Shown: positions 13,101 through 22,313 of the stretch, piece after piece | How the letters are laid out: every line of letters starts with the position of its first letter | How positions within the stretch are numbered: the first letter of the stretch is position 1 | From: Urechis unicinctus | Taxonomy: Eukaryota; Annelida; Polychaeta; Xenopneusta; Urechidae | Direction of reading: 5' to 3' | Length of the DNA: 64,000 bases | NCBI GenBank assembly: GCA_034190875.2 | Contig: CM067356.1 | Location: 29,338,204-29,402,203, forward strand | Translations under genes and position numbers: made by a program | The notes under the pieces: model-generated | Seen by the model: the letters and a program-made list of their open reading frames with translations, nothing else | What the model was told of the DNA's origin: nothing | Databases searched by the model: none

Positions 13101-14460
13101 TATGCATCTGCTGTGTGGAGGAATTGTCACCATGATGTCACTTCTAGAACAGACCATTATGATGCATGGTCCCAAGCTCAACCTTACGTAAGCATCACTC
13201 CATAATGTATATGTTGGAGGATATATGCATTAACAACTTACCACAAAGGCTTTCTACATGTACATGTGAAACTTGAAATGTCGAGCAGCAATTATAATAG
13301 TCGATAGATAAGACTTATACAGCCGACAAGAACACACATTTTTTAAATGAAATTTTTCCAATCATCCAACTAGAACAGTAAATTTCATCATGGCCATGTT
13401 GTCATCAGAAAGGCAGAGAGCACCTTGAGGGTGGTCCGAGTTCAACTAGACTCGGGGGAGAGGGTGATAGGGGTCCGCTACCCCGAGTTGCTGATCCCAC
13501 TTGTGGAAGATGCCATCCATCAGGATGCCAAGATGAGGGCCTTCCTCCGGGAGAACAATAATAAGGTGAGGTACATGTCTGGCTAGGACTCGGGTATTGA
13601 TTGCTTTATAATGTTGACTCGCTCTCTCTTCTAGCATGTGGATACTTTCTGCTTTCTCCAGTATGAGTACTTCAAGAGCCTGGTGATCCAAGCCTATTAT
13701 ATATATATATGAATAAATATATATATATATATATATATATACATATTACTGATAAATATACTGTGTTACAGGATGATATATCTGTGTCGCCTCCTACCAC
13801 GAGCAACCCACCCAAAGCAATAGTCCAAGAACCTGTGTCCAAAGTCATCCCCATTCTTCAAGTGTGTGTATGTTTTCATTACTGAATAAATATACTGTGT
13901 TACAGGATGATCCATCTATGGTTCACCTCGCCCCAAGCCAATCTGTGTCGCCTCCTACCACGAGCAACCCACCCAAAGCAATAGTCCAAGAACCTGTGTC
14001 CAAAGTCATCCCCAGGAACTTTCAGAAGGCTACCACACCTCCGGTCACCATCAAAAACTTCTTCAAGGCCTCCAGCTCTGAGTCTGACTTAGGAGTAGCT
14101 GCCACAAATGCTGTAGAGTGTCCAAGAACTTCTCCTCCATCCAGAACAGGAGCTAGCATCCTCCGTACCCACAGCACACCTGTATCACTCTCCAAATTAT
14201 CATCAAACATGTCTTCACCTGCCATTGACAGACGTTCCTCGTCAGCCCTTAAACGACCTCGTGAAGCTACTACAACTACACAGCCCGAATCTAAAAAGCC
14301 CAGGCAGTCTAATATTATGTCTATGTTCGCTAAACAAAAGAACTGTGAGGAAGTGGCTAAAAATAAACAAGAGGTCCTCACATGTACCATCTGCAGTAAG
14401 GTATTTGAGACAGGAACATCAAATGTGACTATCAACAAACATGTAGATAATTGCTGCTGA
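1818..14460 (+). CDS. SBNO: Strawberry notch (SBNO)-like DExH helicase with C-terminal UBZ4 zinc finger
   Basis: A 31-exon model gives 1255 aa. Exons: 1818–1927, 3801–3891, 4245–4352, 4498–4584, 4672–4763, 4953–5021, 5352–5434, 5628–5746, 5913–6029, 6378–6468, 6734–6813, 7099–7166, 7260–7370, 7979–8192, 8398–8489, 9050–9212, 9383–9443, 9623–9838, 10226–10341, 10527–10607, 10916–11050, 11335–11396, 11638–11736, 11896–12072, 12271–12353, 12720–12806, 13082–13187, 13409–13565, 13635–13682, 13772–13861, 13906–14460; all phases agree. Seen: Walker [11 protein letters not shown] (122–131), DECH box (243–246), SAT (282–284), motif [12 protein letters not shown] (618–627), then the conserved SBNO C-terminal domain with its HGSHCR and CYFMHLLCG segments. 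SBNO proteins are nuclear SF2-type helicase-like regulators. The tail carries basic clusters KRPR/KKPR (1187–1204) and a CxxC…HxxxC finger (1231–1254). The exon acceptor at 1806 is open upstream of the first ATG, so the N-terminus may extend. One intron is GC–AG. The exon at 13635 is the least certain. Confidence 0.9.
4025..4103. repeat. (TA)n microsatellite in SBNO intron
   Basis: About 40 TA units between SBNO exons 3801–3891 and 4245–4352. The Tyr-Ile ORF on the minus strand is an artefact of it. Confidence 0.97.
6030..6377 (+). other. GC–AG intron in the SBNO gene
   Basis: The conserved Asn-Met-Ala/Phe-Met-x-Arg-Leu-Gly segment is reached only if exon 5913–6029 ends after ATG and the intron starts with GCAAGA. 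No GT near this point keeps the frame. The acceptor at 6376–6377 is a normal AG. Confidence 0.75.
9990..10185. repeat. 32-bp tandem repeat in SBNO intron
   Basis: About six copies of a unit around ACTTGTCAAGTTCCTTGTG and TCTTGTCACTGTG, with point differences, between exons 9623–9838 and 10226–10341. Confidence 0.9.
10640..10905. repeat. Degenerate tandem repeat in SBNO intron
   Basis: Irregular copies, about 20–40 bases apart, of the motif ACCTGTATCTTGTGGTTATAC between exons 10527–10607 and 10916–11050. Confidence 0.75.
13696..13744. repeat. (TA)n microsatellite beside the duplicated SBNO exon
   Basis: Two TA runs split by GAATAA immediately before the exon duplication. Confidence 0.9.
13749..14014 (+). 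repeat. Tandem duplication of an SBNO exon and its splice acceptor
   Basis: The segment 13749–13852 (end of an intron, its acceptor, and most of exon 13772–13861) is repeated at about 13881–14014 at the start of the last exon. The last 76 or so coding bases are identical. The upstream copy lacks nine codons after the shared Asp-Asp, an in-frame difference. Both copies begin in phase 0, so either or both can be spliced in without changing frame. Confidence 0.85.
14391..14457 (+). other. UBZ4-type (Rad18-like) zinc finger coding segment
   Basis: The last coding bases spell two cysteines spaced CxxC, a short hydrophobic stretch, then the Ile-Asn-x-His-x-Asp-x-Cys pattern. That is the hallmark of UBZ4 ubiquitin-binding fingers known from Rad18, SPRTN and related repair proteins. 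Cys1231, Cys1234, His1250 and Cys1254 would be the zinc ligands. The match is by pattern only. Confidence 0.7.
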
Positions 14461-14462
14461 CA

Positions 14463-14468
14463 AATAAA
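14463..14468 (+). terminator. Poly(A) signal AATAAA directly after the SBNO stop codon
   Basis: A canonical AATAAA starts two bases after the TGA of the SBNO gene. If used, cleavage would occur some 15–30 bases further on, giving a 3'UTR of only tens of bases and leaving about 200 bases before the next gene's ATG at 14704. Confidence 0.5.
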
Positions 14469-14703
14469 CCATAGAACCTAGTCCGTTATGACTATTAACG
14501 TTACCATTCGCCTTGAGATCGTTTGCCAATTAAATGGGACAACAACAAAACTTCCTTGATTTGGCGCGGATTATCAAACGTATCTGATGTCATATTGGTC
14601 GCAAAAGATCCTTCGCTCACATCAATATCTGCTGCATTCATCCACCATCCTCGTCGCGATCCTGATTAAACCGTGAACTCATGGACTCCTGAACAGCTGA
14701 AAC

Positions 14704-17700
14704 ATGATTCGGTCGTCGAAATTTGTGATCATGACGGCATTGCTTGCAGTTGGACTTTACTACTTAAAGTAAGTGAATCTGTAGCTCCGGTCGAACGGTA
14801 ATAATCTGTAAACTTCTCGATGGCTTGTCCCCTACTCATGTTAATGTAGTGTCACATTACAGTTTAGCTGACCTGATGTTTTCGTGTGATCACCAAATAT
14901 TTGCCCTGTGTTGCCAGGGCTCATTCCCCGGTGCTGAGGATGCTGCTCGTACCCACGCAATCAATTTTTGCCCCAGGAAACGAAGCACTATGAACTTGTG
15001 TATCCTCTGCTCCAGGAGAATGGCCAGGGCTTTGGCCCAGATTTGTTGTAAATGTCAAATTCGATAGGGTTACTCAGGCGTAGCGCGACAGTTGATTACG
15101 GAATACCCCAATTCCCGCCATCCAGACACAAACTTTCTCAAATAAGCAGATTCCTCTAAAGATGTGTTTTCAATATCCATGGAATATTATTTTGCATACG
15201 TTTTAGTGAATTTGATTTTGTGAATCGATGGTGATCCTTTGGTGTTATTGGTTACACCAAATCATCGATCAATCATCGATATATGCACTTTGAACACAGC
15301 CTCCGAACTTAACAACATATGTTGTTGCTCATGTGCAACAACACAAAATTCTGGATTTAACACTCAAGCTGCTAACTTTCAGAATCGGATGTGTTGTACC
15401 GCCTGCATGTGCCATATTTGGTTTATAATTAGCATCCCGTCATAAATAAGAAATCGGACTTAACAAAGGCCATAAAAAACCAGAGTAATCAGTCGGACTT
15501 CATAAAATGAAATGATGAACCATGTAGTTTGCAAATAAGATGCACTGTAAAAAGGTTCCTCGTATAAAAGCTGGATTCCAGAAAAATGGGGCTGTCATAA
15601 AGTAGGAGATTCGGTTCATATAGAGTGTAGGAAATTTTTGTTAGATTCTTCCAAAACGTAATGCTGAGCTATTTGAGCGACAATATCGTGGAAGCACAAA
15701 GTTTTGCTTGCAGAATGCTGTACAGCAATGCTTACACTGTAATCCGTGCTGAATTATCCTATACCCGTGTGGTTTCACATTAATGTGGGTTGGGTGGACT
15801 GGCGATCATAATGTTTTCCTCATTTCGCATGCAGGTGTTCAATTCAAACTCAAAGATAGTATCCACGCTGTATTGCCTTCCCAACTCTGACCAGTTGTTC
15901 TAACTTAATGAAACGGAAAAGGGGTGATGAAGGAATCAAACGATACTAGCATCAAGCGAGTTAGCACAGTGTATTAATTAATCATGGCTAATACGATACT
16001 TCATATTTGATTCGTTGATTTAGGCAATACATGAATGGGCCATTCTGCACCAGCAAAGCACGTATCGACGGAAAAGTTGTTATTGTTACCGGAGCTAACA
16101 CAGGTATCGGTAAAGAGACAGTTCTGGATCTCGTTAAGAGAGGTGGGTCTTCTGCCCCAAATACTTCTCCACTCCCATATTCAACAGCCTGGTAATTTTT
16201 AACTTTCGAAAACGTGTCACATGGTTGTGTTTGTTTTTAAGTGTACTGACATTGATTACAGGTGGGCGGGTGTACTTGGCATGCCGGTCATTAAGTCGCG
16301 GGAAAGAAGCCGCTGATGAAATAGAGCATACAGCAGGTGTCTCTGCTCAACAGATGACGGTCTTGCATCTTGACCTGGCCTCTTTCAAATCTATAAGGAA
16401 CTTTGTCAGCGAGTTCAAGAAAAGTAGGTTTACCTTGTTAATTGTCTTTTAGAACCGTTGTTATTGTGTATTCAATACCCGGTCTTTCTCCCTTTCATTG
16501 TTATATAGACAAAATCCTAGTATCATATTTATGTCAAAGTTGTCAATTTTTATGGAAAGACACTACATTGGGATATTTCAAATATATATTATATAATGTT
16601 GAAGTTGTGTGTTGGTCTAAAGTTACTTCTGTTCGTTAAATAATGTCGTTAATAAACCATGAAACTGATATAAAATGAGTCTGAAAATATTTTAATAGAA
16701 CCATTGTTTTTGGTTGACTGAAAGTCACATTGATCCTTTAATCCCATGTTACTGACCTTTGTTCGATAACCAGGGGAGTCCAAACTGGACATCCTGATCA
16801 ACAATGCTGGCATTTTATTTGCACCCTACAACTTGACAGAAGACGGATTCGAAACGACTTTCGCTGTTAATCATCTAGGTAAGCTTATCGTCTGCCAAAG
16901 TGTGCTCTTGGACCCAGCAGAAGATAGAAGCAGATTAATGTATTACTCGCTGGTGGACTTTTTTACATGGTGTTAGTATCGTGATCTTTGATAAGCTCCT
17001 TTTGAATAACATAACCGCTATATGAAGGTGACGTAAGTTGAGCTGATTTCAAAAACTGAACAACCCAGTTCTTACTCTTTATTTAAATCAATCGTAATTT
17101 GTAACATTGACACATGTTCTGAATGTTTCATATTGTTTCCTGTATATTACCCCAACTCCAACGTAGACACTTCCAGAATATACACTCGACAACCAACACG
17201 AACAGAGACGATGCGTGTATATGACACAAATAAAATCAAACAGTATCCCTTAACATTTTTTTAATTAGAAAAAAAGTTCATAAGCTTCACTCATGTGGAT
17301 GTGTCATAGGTCACTTCCTGTTGACCCACTTATTGGCAGGTGAATTGTTGGCGGCGTCTCCAAGTCGGGTAGTGACCGTATCCGGTCTGATATACGTTAT
17401 CGCTTCCATGCGCTTCCATGACCTCAACTATGTCTTGCACCCTGATGAGTACAATAGTCTCTATGCTTACGCCCAAAGCAAACTGTCTAACGTTCTATTC
17501 TCAAAGGAACTCGGATGGCGACTTAATGGTGAGACTTATAATTCCATTGCATTCGCTATACTTATCAGTGGTCATTGATGTAGTCGCATAATGCAGTCCG
17601 TAAACCTCTAAGGTCTAATATTGATGTTGTTGATTTCTTTCAATCGTCAATGACATTGTGCCATTGATGATAGATGAAATATGGGATAAGTTTGTGAAGG

Positions 17701-18746
17701 TATGGGCTTAGATGGTTTATTTATGTGTCGTTGACTCTAAAATTGATCAAACAAATTATCGACTTTCATCCCTGTTTCTCAAATGGCAATATACCCGTTG
17801 CCCATACCCTTCAATCGATCCCGATATTGAAATCAACCTTGTATTAGAAGTCTTTCCAACTCCCCGCGCAAAGCATATAGTCCCGCCATATTTCCACTGT
17901 TTTACTCCTCATTTGTTTCTTCACTCTGTCTCCTAGCCCTTTGGCTGCGGGCCCTGTTTACATGTTAATGATATTCAATAGTCTCACCTAGGGCGAGAAG
18001 CGTAGCGGAACCCCTGGAGTCTGGGACGCAGACTGCCATTGACCCATAATCAGTATCAATAATTGCATTGTGTTTACCAGGCACCGGAGTTACAACCTAC
18101 TCTCTTCATCCAGGAGTAATTTCAACAGAGCTCTCACGCAGCAATCCCATCATTGACTACATATTTCATTATCTCGCCTGGCCATTCCTGAAAGACCGGG
18201 CAAGCGGTGCCCAAACCACTGTCTGCTGTGCTGTGGACGAGCGACTGCGGGGCGAAACTGGAAAATTTTACTGGTAATACATCGTGGTGTATGTATACAG
18301 GGTGTTGAGCTGGTGTAAGTCAAAGACTTTTGCTCCCCTGGTTAAAGGGGACGGTAGCTTATTGTCAAATAGCACGACAAAGAATTTGGTTGGGTGATGT
18401 TGGGTGGTATCCTACATACATTAATGGAGGGCGGGGATCGGTGTTACATACGCTTCCGATGAAAATGCACCGAATACTGCAAACATTGATTTTAACGCAA
18501 TGATTATCGTTATTCTGCGAGGTTTATACAGATGCTGTTTGGGTGTTTACTAATGTTACGACCTAGTTACAGGTAATGGCAATAGGAACTGATGGATTAA
18601 TGACGTGGTTTGTGTGAAGTGATGTGGCTGAGCGGGAGACGACTCACGGAGAGGTGACGGACGACCAAGCTGCCAAGCGGTTATGGGACATCAGCATTGA
18701 TATGGTCCGTCTCGACCCAAACACCATTCACCCCGCATTACAATAG
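14704..18746 (+). CDS. Retinol dehydrogenase 11–14-like short-chain dehydrogenase (SDR)
   Basis: Seven exons give a complete 329-aa protein: 14704–14768, 16024–16142, 16262–16423, 16774–16878, 17310–17528, 18081–18273, 18620–18746; phases all agree and the length matches the RDH11–14 family. An N-terminal hydrophobic segment (about residues 7–20) should anchor it in a membrane. Seen: the cofactor motif TGANTGIG (44–51), an Arg in the NADP-type CRS motif, NNAG (125–128), and YAQSK with Tyr204 and Lys208 as catalytic pair, then the HPGVISTEL segment typical of these enzymes. Family members reduce or oxidise retinaldehydes and other lipid aldehydes with NADP(H). The residue where the family has its catalytic Ser (second Ser of the VSS motif) is Gly176, with Ser175 just before it. 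The gene follows the SBNO gene in the same direction. The substrate is not predictable. Confidence 0.93.
14994..15021 (+). repeat. Short match to the LTR-like segment at 43.8 kb
   Basis: Twenty-eight bases here match 43794–43822 with a single one-base gap. The flanks diverge quickly. It lies in intron 1 of the dehydrogenase gene and is probably a fragment of the same repeat family. Confidence 0.6.
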
Positions 18747-19615
18747 AAGACTAAGATAGTTTCCTCATGTTGGGAACACACGAGGAAACAGAAATGTTGC
18801 GAAAAGTGTACAACTGAGTTTTTAAGATATCGAAAAAAGATAATTTGATGTGCGTTTGATTCTCTTAAAAGGGTTGTTCATGTTTTGCGTGGTATTCATC
18901 TCGCATGTGCATGTTTGCTTCAAGCTATTAATGTTTTGATTACCTGTTAGTTGGTATGCAAAAAGTTTGCATAGCATCATAGTGTTTGCTGATGACCTTT
19001 GCGACCTTGTTGGGTTTGTATAATGATCATGAGGGTGAATTAGTGACAAATGGCCAACCGTCTTGCATGGCGGTCACATTTAGACTACATCCATATTTTG
19101 GGGGATTAATAATTTAACCTGCAACTCGGAAGCCATCTTGATTTTAATTACTCTCCCCCACCCTTTAAATATGTCCTATTTGTTTGTAGTTTGATCACCT
19201 ACAACTTGTTTATAATATGATGTAGTTTTCCCCCCATTGTTTTTACATTTTGGATCTGTTACATTTTGATTTCTTGACTCAAATATACAAGATGCGTAAT
19301 TTCTGACAGCAAACATAATACAAGGTGTCCTAAATGTTATTGTGGTCTCAACTTTCTCACAGCGGACACTGCCTCTTGAGTAATCACCAAATGACTACCC
19401 CACTGGAAATGCGCTTGACTTGCCCTGTGCTGTTGAAAGACACAGTAGTGGCTTTGCATCCAATCGAGTCAATAGAAAGTATGTCATTTTTGGCAAACAG
19501 AAAACACTTTATCCTAGATTATGATTCGTACATCAATGGGAGCGCTCGCGGTTTTTGCGCTGAACTTATGAAATGGCTGTCACGTAAGTCAAAATGAAGT
19601 GTTACTACTGCTGGA
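18747..19615. other. Intergenic, nothing recognised
   Basis: AT-rich sequence between the dehydrogenase stop and the transposon remnant. An 87-codon + strand ORF at 19334–19597 has no recognisable motif and is not supported. No clear poly(A) signal for the dehydrogenase was found close to its stop. Confidence 0.4.
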
Positions 19616-19620
19616 ATTTT

Positions 19621-21290
19621 ACGGCTCCCGGGAACGAGAGACCGCGTTTTGTCCGAGAGGTGGCAGCATAGAGCAATGCGGCCCCAAGCTCGACCGGAAG
19701 TGATCTCCTCAATGCGCTTACTTCACGGTTAACACAAAATATTCGTTTCCATTTTGTTCCACTGCGACGAAGAACTGTTTAAAATAAAGCCGTCTTTGCA
19801 AATGCGCTGCGCGTAGCGGACGAGCAGCTCCGAAACGCTGTGAAACTAGCTGTCAACATTTCAACCTTTTTCAGCAAGAAGAGCATACTGGCAGGGAAAG
19901 AGGTGCAGTCCGACAGTAAGATCTCCAGCAAGACGGTGCTTATTGAGCGCCTAATATAGGTTTATAATAATCTCAAAATCTTGGGGGAACCTTTGAACCA
20001 TTGTGAGGGCCATATTTCCTCCACATTATCTTCGTCTGTGATACGCTATTCAACTTTCGGCAGTTCATCGTCTCCACAACTTCCTAACGTGATGGGTAGT
20101 GTTTGTCAAATGTAAATGTGGATGAGAGGATATCCAATGTATCTAAAAATCTCTAATTCTGGGTGTGACATCATATGAATATCATTGAAAGGTCTTGTAT
20201 AGTTGTCATTTTAAAACAATGAATTGATATATGTAATTTATAGTAAATCTTCACTTGAGTACTCTTGTTTTGTAACCTTGTCATGTTTGTCTCTTTCATC
20301 AAGCAAGTTAATAATGGGACTGTGGATTCTCACTGAGTACATGTTTTATAATTTTTAAGAAGAGTTTATCATACATTCCACCACAGACAATATGCAAGTA
20401 GAGGTACAGGTGAATAATTATTTAAGGGAGTAATAGAAATTGTGACTGCACAAAACAACTGGCCCTGAATCTGGTAAAAGTGGTCATATTGGCTGATGAG
20501 GGTCAGTTGAATGTTCACACTGACCAGGTATGGCACCGAGACAGGAGTGACAGGTTTGTCACTGGTACTGTAGGGGCACTTGACCTCCTCAATCTGGTTA
20601 TCAGACACAACACCATCTGGTGAGCATGCTAGGCAGGGTGAGTTTGGGACAGATAAGGTTTGTGACTTTGCCTTTCTGACCATGTCCGTTTTGATTGTGG
20701 CTTTGCATAGCCTGACAAACTGGGAGGACTACAATCTGTCGCATCTTTCCACGTGCCAAGTTTTATTACTGGCTTGTCCTACAGTTTTGTCCCTTAGCTC
20801 TTGGGATTGAGTCTCTATGATGTGGGTGAGGCCTTCATGCTGAAGGAATTCATCTTCTGGAGAAAATTTTAAGAAATCGTGGCCATTGACAATCCCATAT
20901 TGGTTTGCTGGGGGAAGAGAAGCGGAATCGGCATGCGACAGGTGGAATTGGACGCGAAGTTGAGGTGTAGTTCGGCATTGAGCGATAACTGTATGGTCAT
21001 TCCAAGAAGTTGCTGACCTCAACTTCAGATTCTGAGCCTTGACAGGCGATTGCTGCTTCAGCTTTATTTTCAGTATGTTGTAAGGTCAGACGACCGTACT
21101 TATACATGAGTGATGATTTTCCCCAAGGTTATCAACGATATAACTCAAAAGGTTCGATCAAAATTAACGCAGGACCCGATGTTGCGTAATCTTCTATGTA
21201 AACCGCGTGTATTTGACGATCGGAATCGGGCGAGTGACCGCATTGCTCCGTGCTGTCGCGTTGCGGATTAAAACTCGCGGTCTCTCATTG
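19621..21290 (-). mobile_element. Decayed DNA transposon with YqaJ-nuclease fragment and imperfect TIRs
   Basis: About 65 bases at 19635–19700 are an inverted, imperfect copy of 21220–21290; the best blocks are two exact 11-base matches, GAGAGACCGCG and GAGCAATGCGG. Between them the minus strand carries two broken coding pieces of a YqaJ-family nuclease (described separately). YqaJ exonucleases occur as accessory proteins of some eukaryotic DNA transposons (ISL2EU/IS4EU group, from memory). No transposase was recognised and the nuclease is interrupted, so this looks like a dead or non-autonomous copy. The exact ends and target-site duplication were not resolved. Confidence 0.6.
20369..21022 (-). 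pseudogene. Broken YqaJ-type viral recombinase/nuclease
   Basis: The piece at 20729–21022 ends in an ETQSQELRDKT…W…ER segment like the region before the YqaJ nuclease core. It then meets a stop. After a short gap, 20369–20683 in another frame has SPDG, an E-V-K motif, KCPYS and a DHFYQIQGQL segment, the conserved metal-binding and C-terminal parts of the YqaJ fold. The roughly 100 residues normally between these parts are missing, and the frames differ, so the gene is not functional as it stands. It sits inside the inverted repeats of the element. Confidence 0.7.
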
Positions 21291-21299
21291 CATTTCATC

Positions 21300-22164
21300 A
21301 CAAAGATATCGTTGAATGTGTTTGAGTTAATTCTGTATATTAGTTAAGATTCGATCAGCAGGAAATATTCACCCACCAATGAAGAGGTCTGTGCAATGAT
21401 TTCAGGCGATTATTGAGAGTGTACCAATCTACTGCGGAAAGCTTTTGCCGAATTATTTTGTTCCCAAATCATTGTCAGCTTTATTGGGCTTTTTCCAACC
21501 CGGATTGCAAAACTAAATATAAATGAATACACGCGTCCAATGCATCAATAGTTTATTCTTGTTTAGAGCATTAAAACATATTTCATCAATTTGGTGCATG
21601 TTCGGCAATGGGGTTGTGCATATGAATCCCTATGGGATCGTGGGTTCGAGAACATATTGCTGGGTTTGCTTGTAAACTGCATAAAGCGGAAGTCGGCTAA
21701 CATTTTCTCTCATTATGGTGCCACGAAAATATATTATTCGCACTCGATGTCGAGTGGAAACGATGGGCAAGAATGTGCATGGTTTGTAAAATCTTAAAAC
21801 AATTCATCCTTGAAAAAAAAAAAATATTACAATCCCGGAGAGCCCTTGTTGCTACTTTGAATTTCACTATTGTATAGAACAAGACGAATAAAGTGCGTGT
21901 AATCAATAACTGGCAAGTTGTACCTAAACTAGTGTGTAAACACTGGGAATAGATATGAATAATCTAAACATTTTCAACAACGCTTAACAATTGCGTTCAA
22001 TCACCCCGATGTTTTGGTGAGCGCTTGAGTTCGTTTTTGCAGACATTCATAATCGACTGCCCGGGAATATTCCTCCATTTGAGAAGCAGTAAGGTTAACT
22101 GATCACACCAAATCATGAACCACTGCAGCTATTTTTGTCATAATTCATTGTCTATTTCATTGGG
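21300..22164. other. Gene-free, nothing recognised
   Basis: AT-rich sequence between the transposon remnant and the last sushi-gene exon. A small + strand ORF at 21591–21797 shows no motif. It should contain the 3'UTR of the minus-strand sushi gene, but no AATAAA was found close to the stop. Confidence 0.35.
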
Positions 22165-22313
22165 CTATTTATCAGACACCTTGGATGCAAGAGTGAATAA
22201 ATCCAGTGCTACTATAGAAAGGAATATAGATCCGGTAATGATGATACTGATTTTGCCGATATTTGGCCCAGCTGGAGATTCAGTGATGGGGATGGTGTTC
22301 TGTTCACCGGAAG
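22165..22313 (-). other. Terminal transmembrane exon of the sushi gene
   Basis: After an acceptor at 22315–22314 the exon reads in phase 1 from the last sushi exon. It encodes about 25 polar residues, a 20-residue hydrophobic stretch, and a seven-residue cytoplasmic tail ending in TAG at 22167–22165. It gives the gene its membrane anchor. Confidence 0.75.

Noticed and set aside
14022..14438. 138-aa minus-strand ORF
   Set aside because: Antisense shadow of the last SBNO exon.
19334..19597. 87-aa + strand ORF as an extra gene
   Set aside because: No motif, no splice partner, and it lies next to a transposon end.
21610..21660. tRNA-like B-box GGTTCGAGAAC
   Set aside because: No matching A-box, acceptor stem or cloverleaf could be drawn around it.
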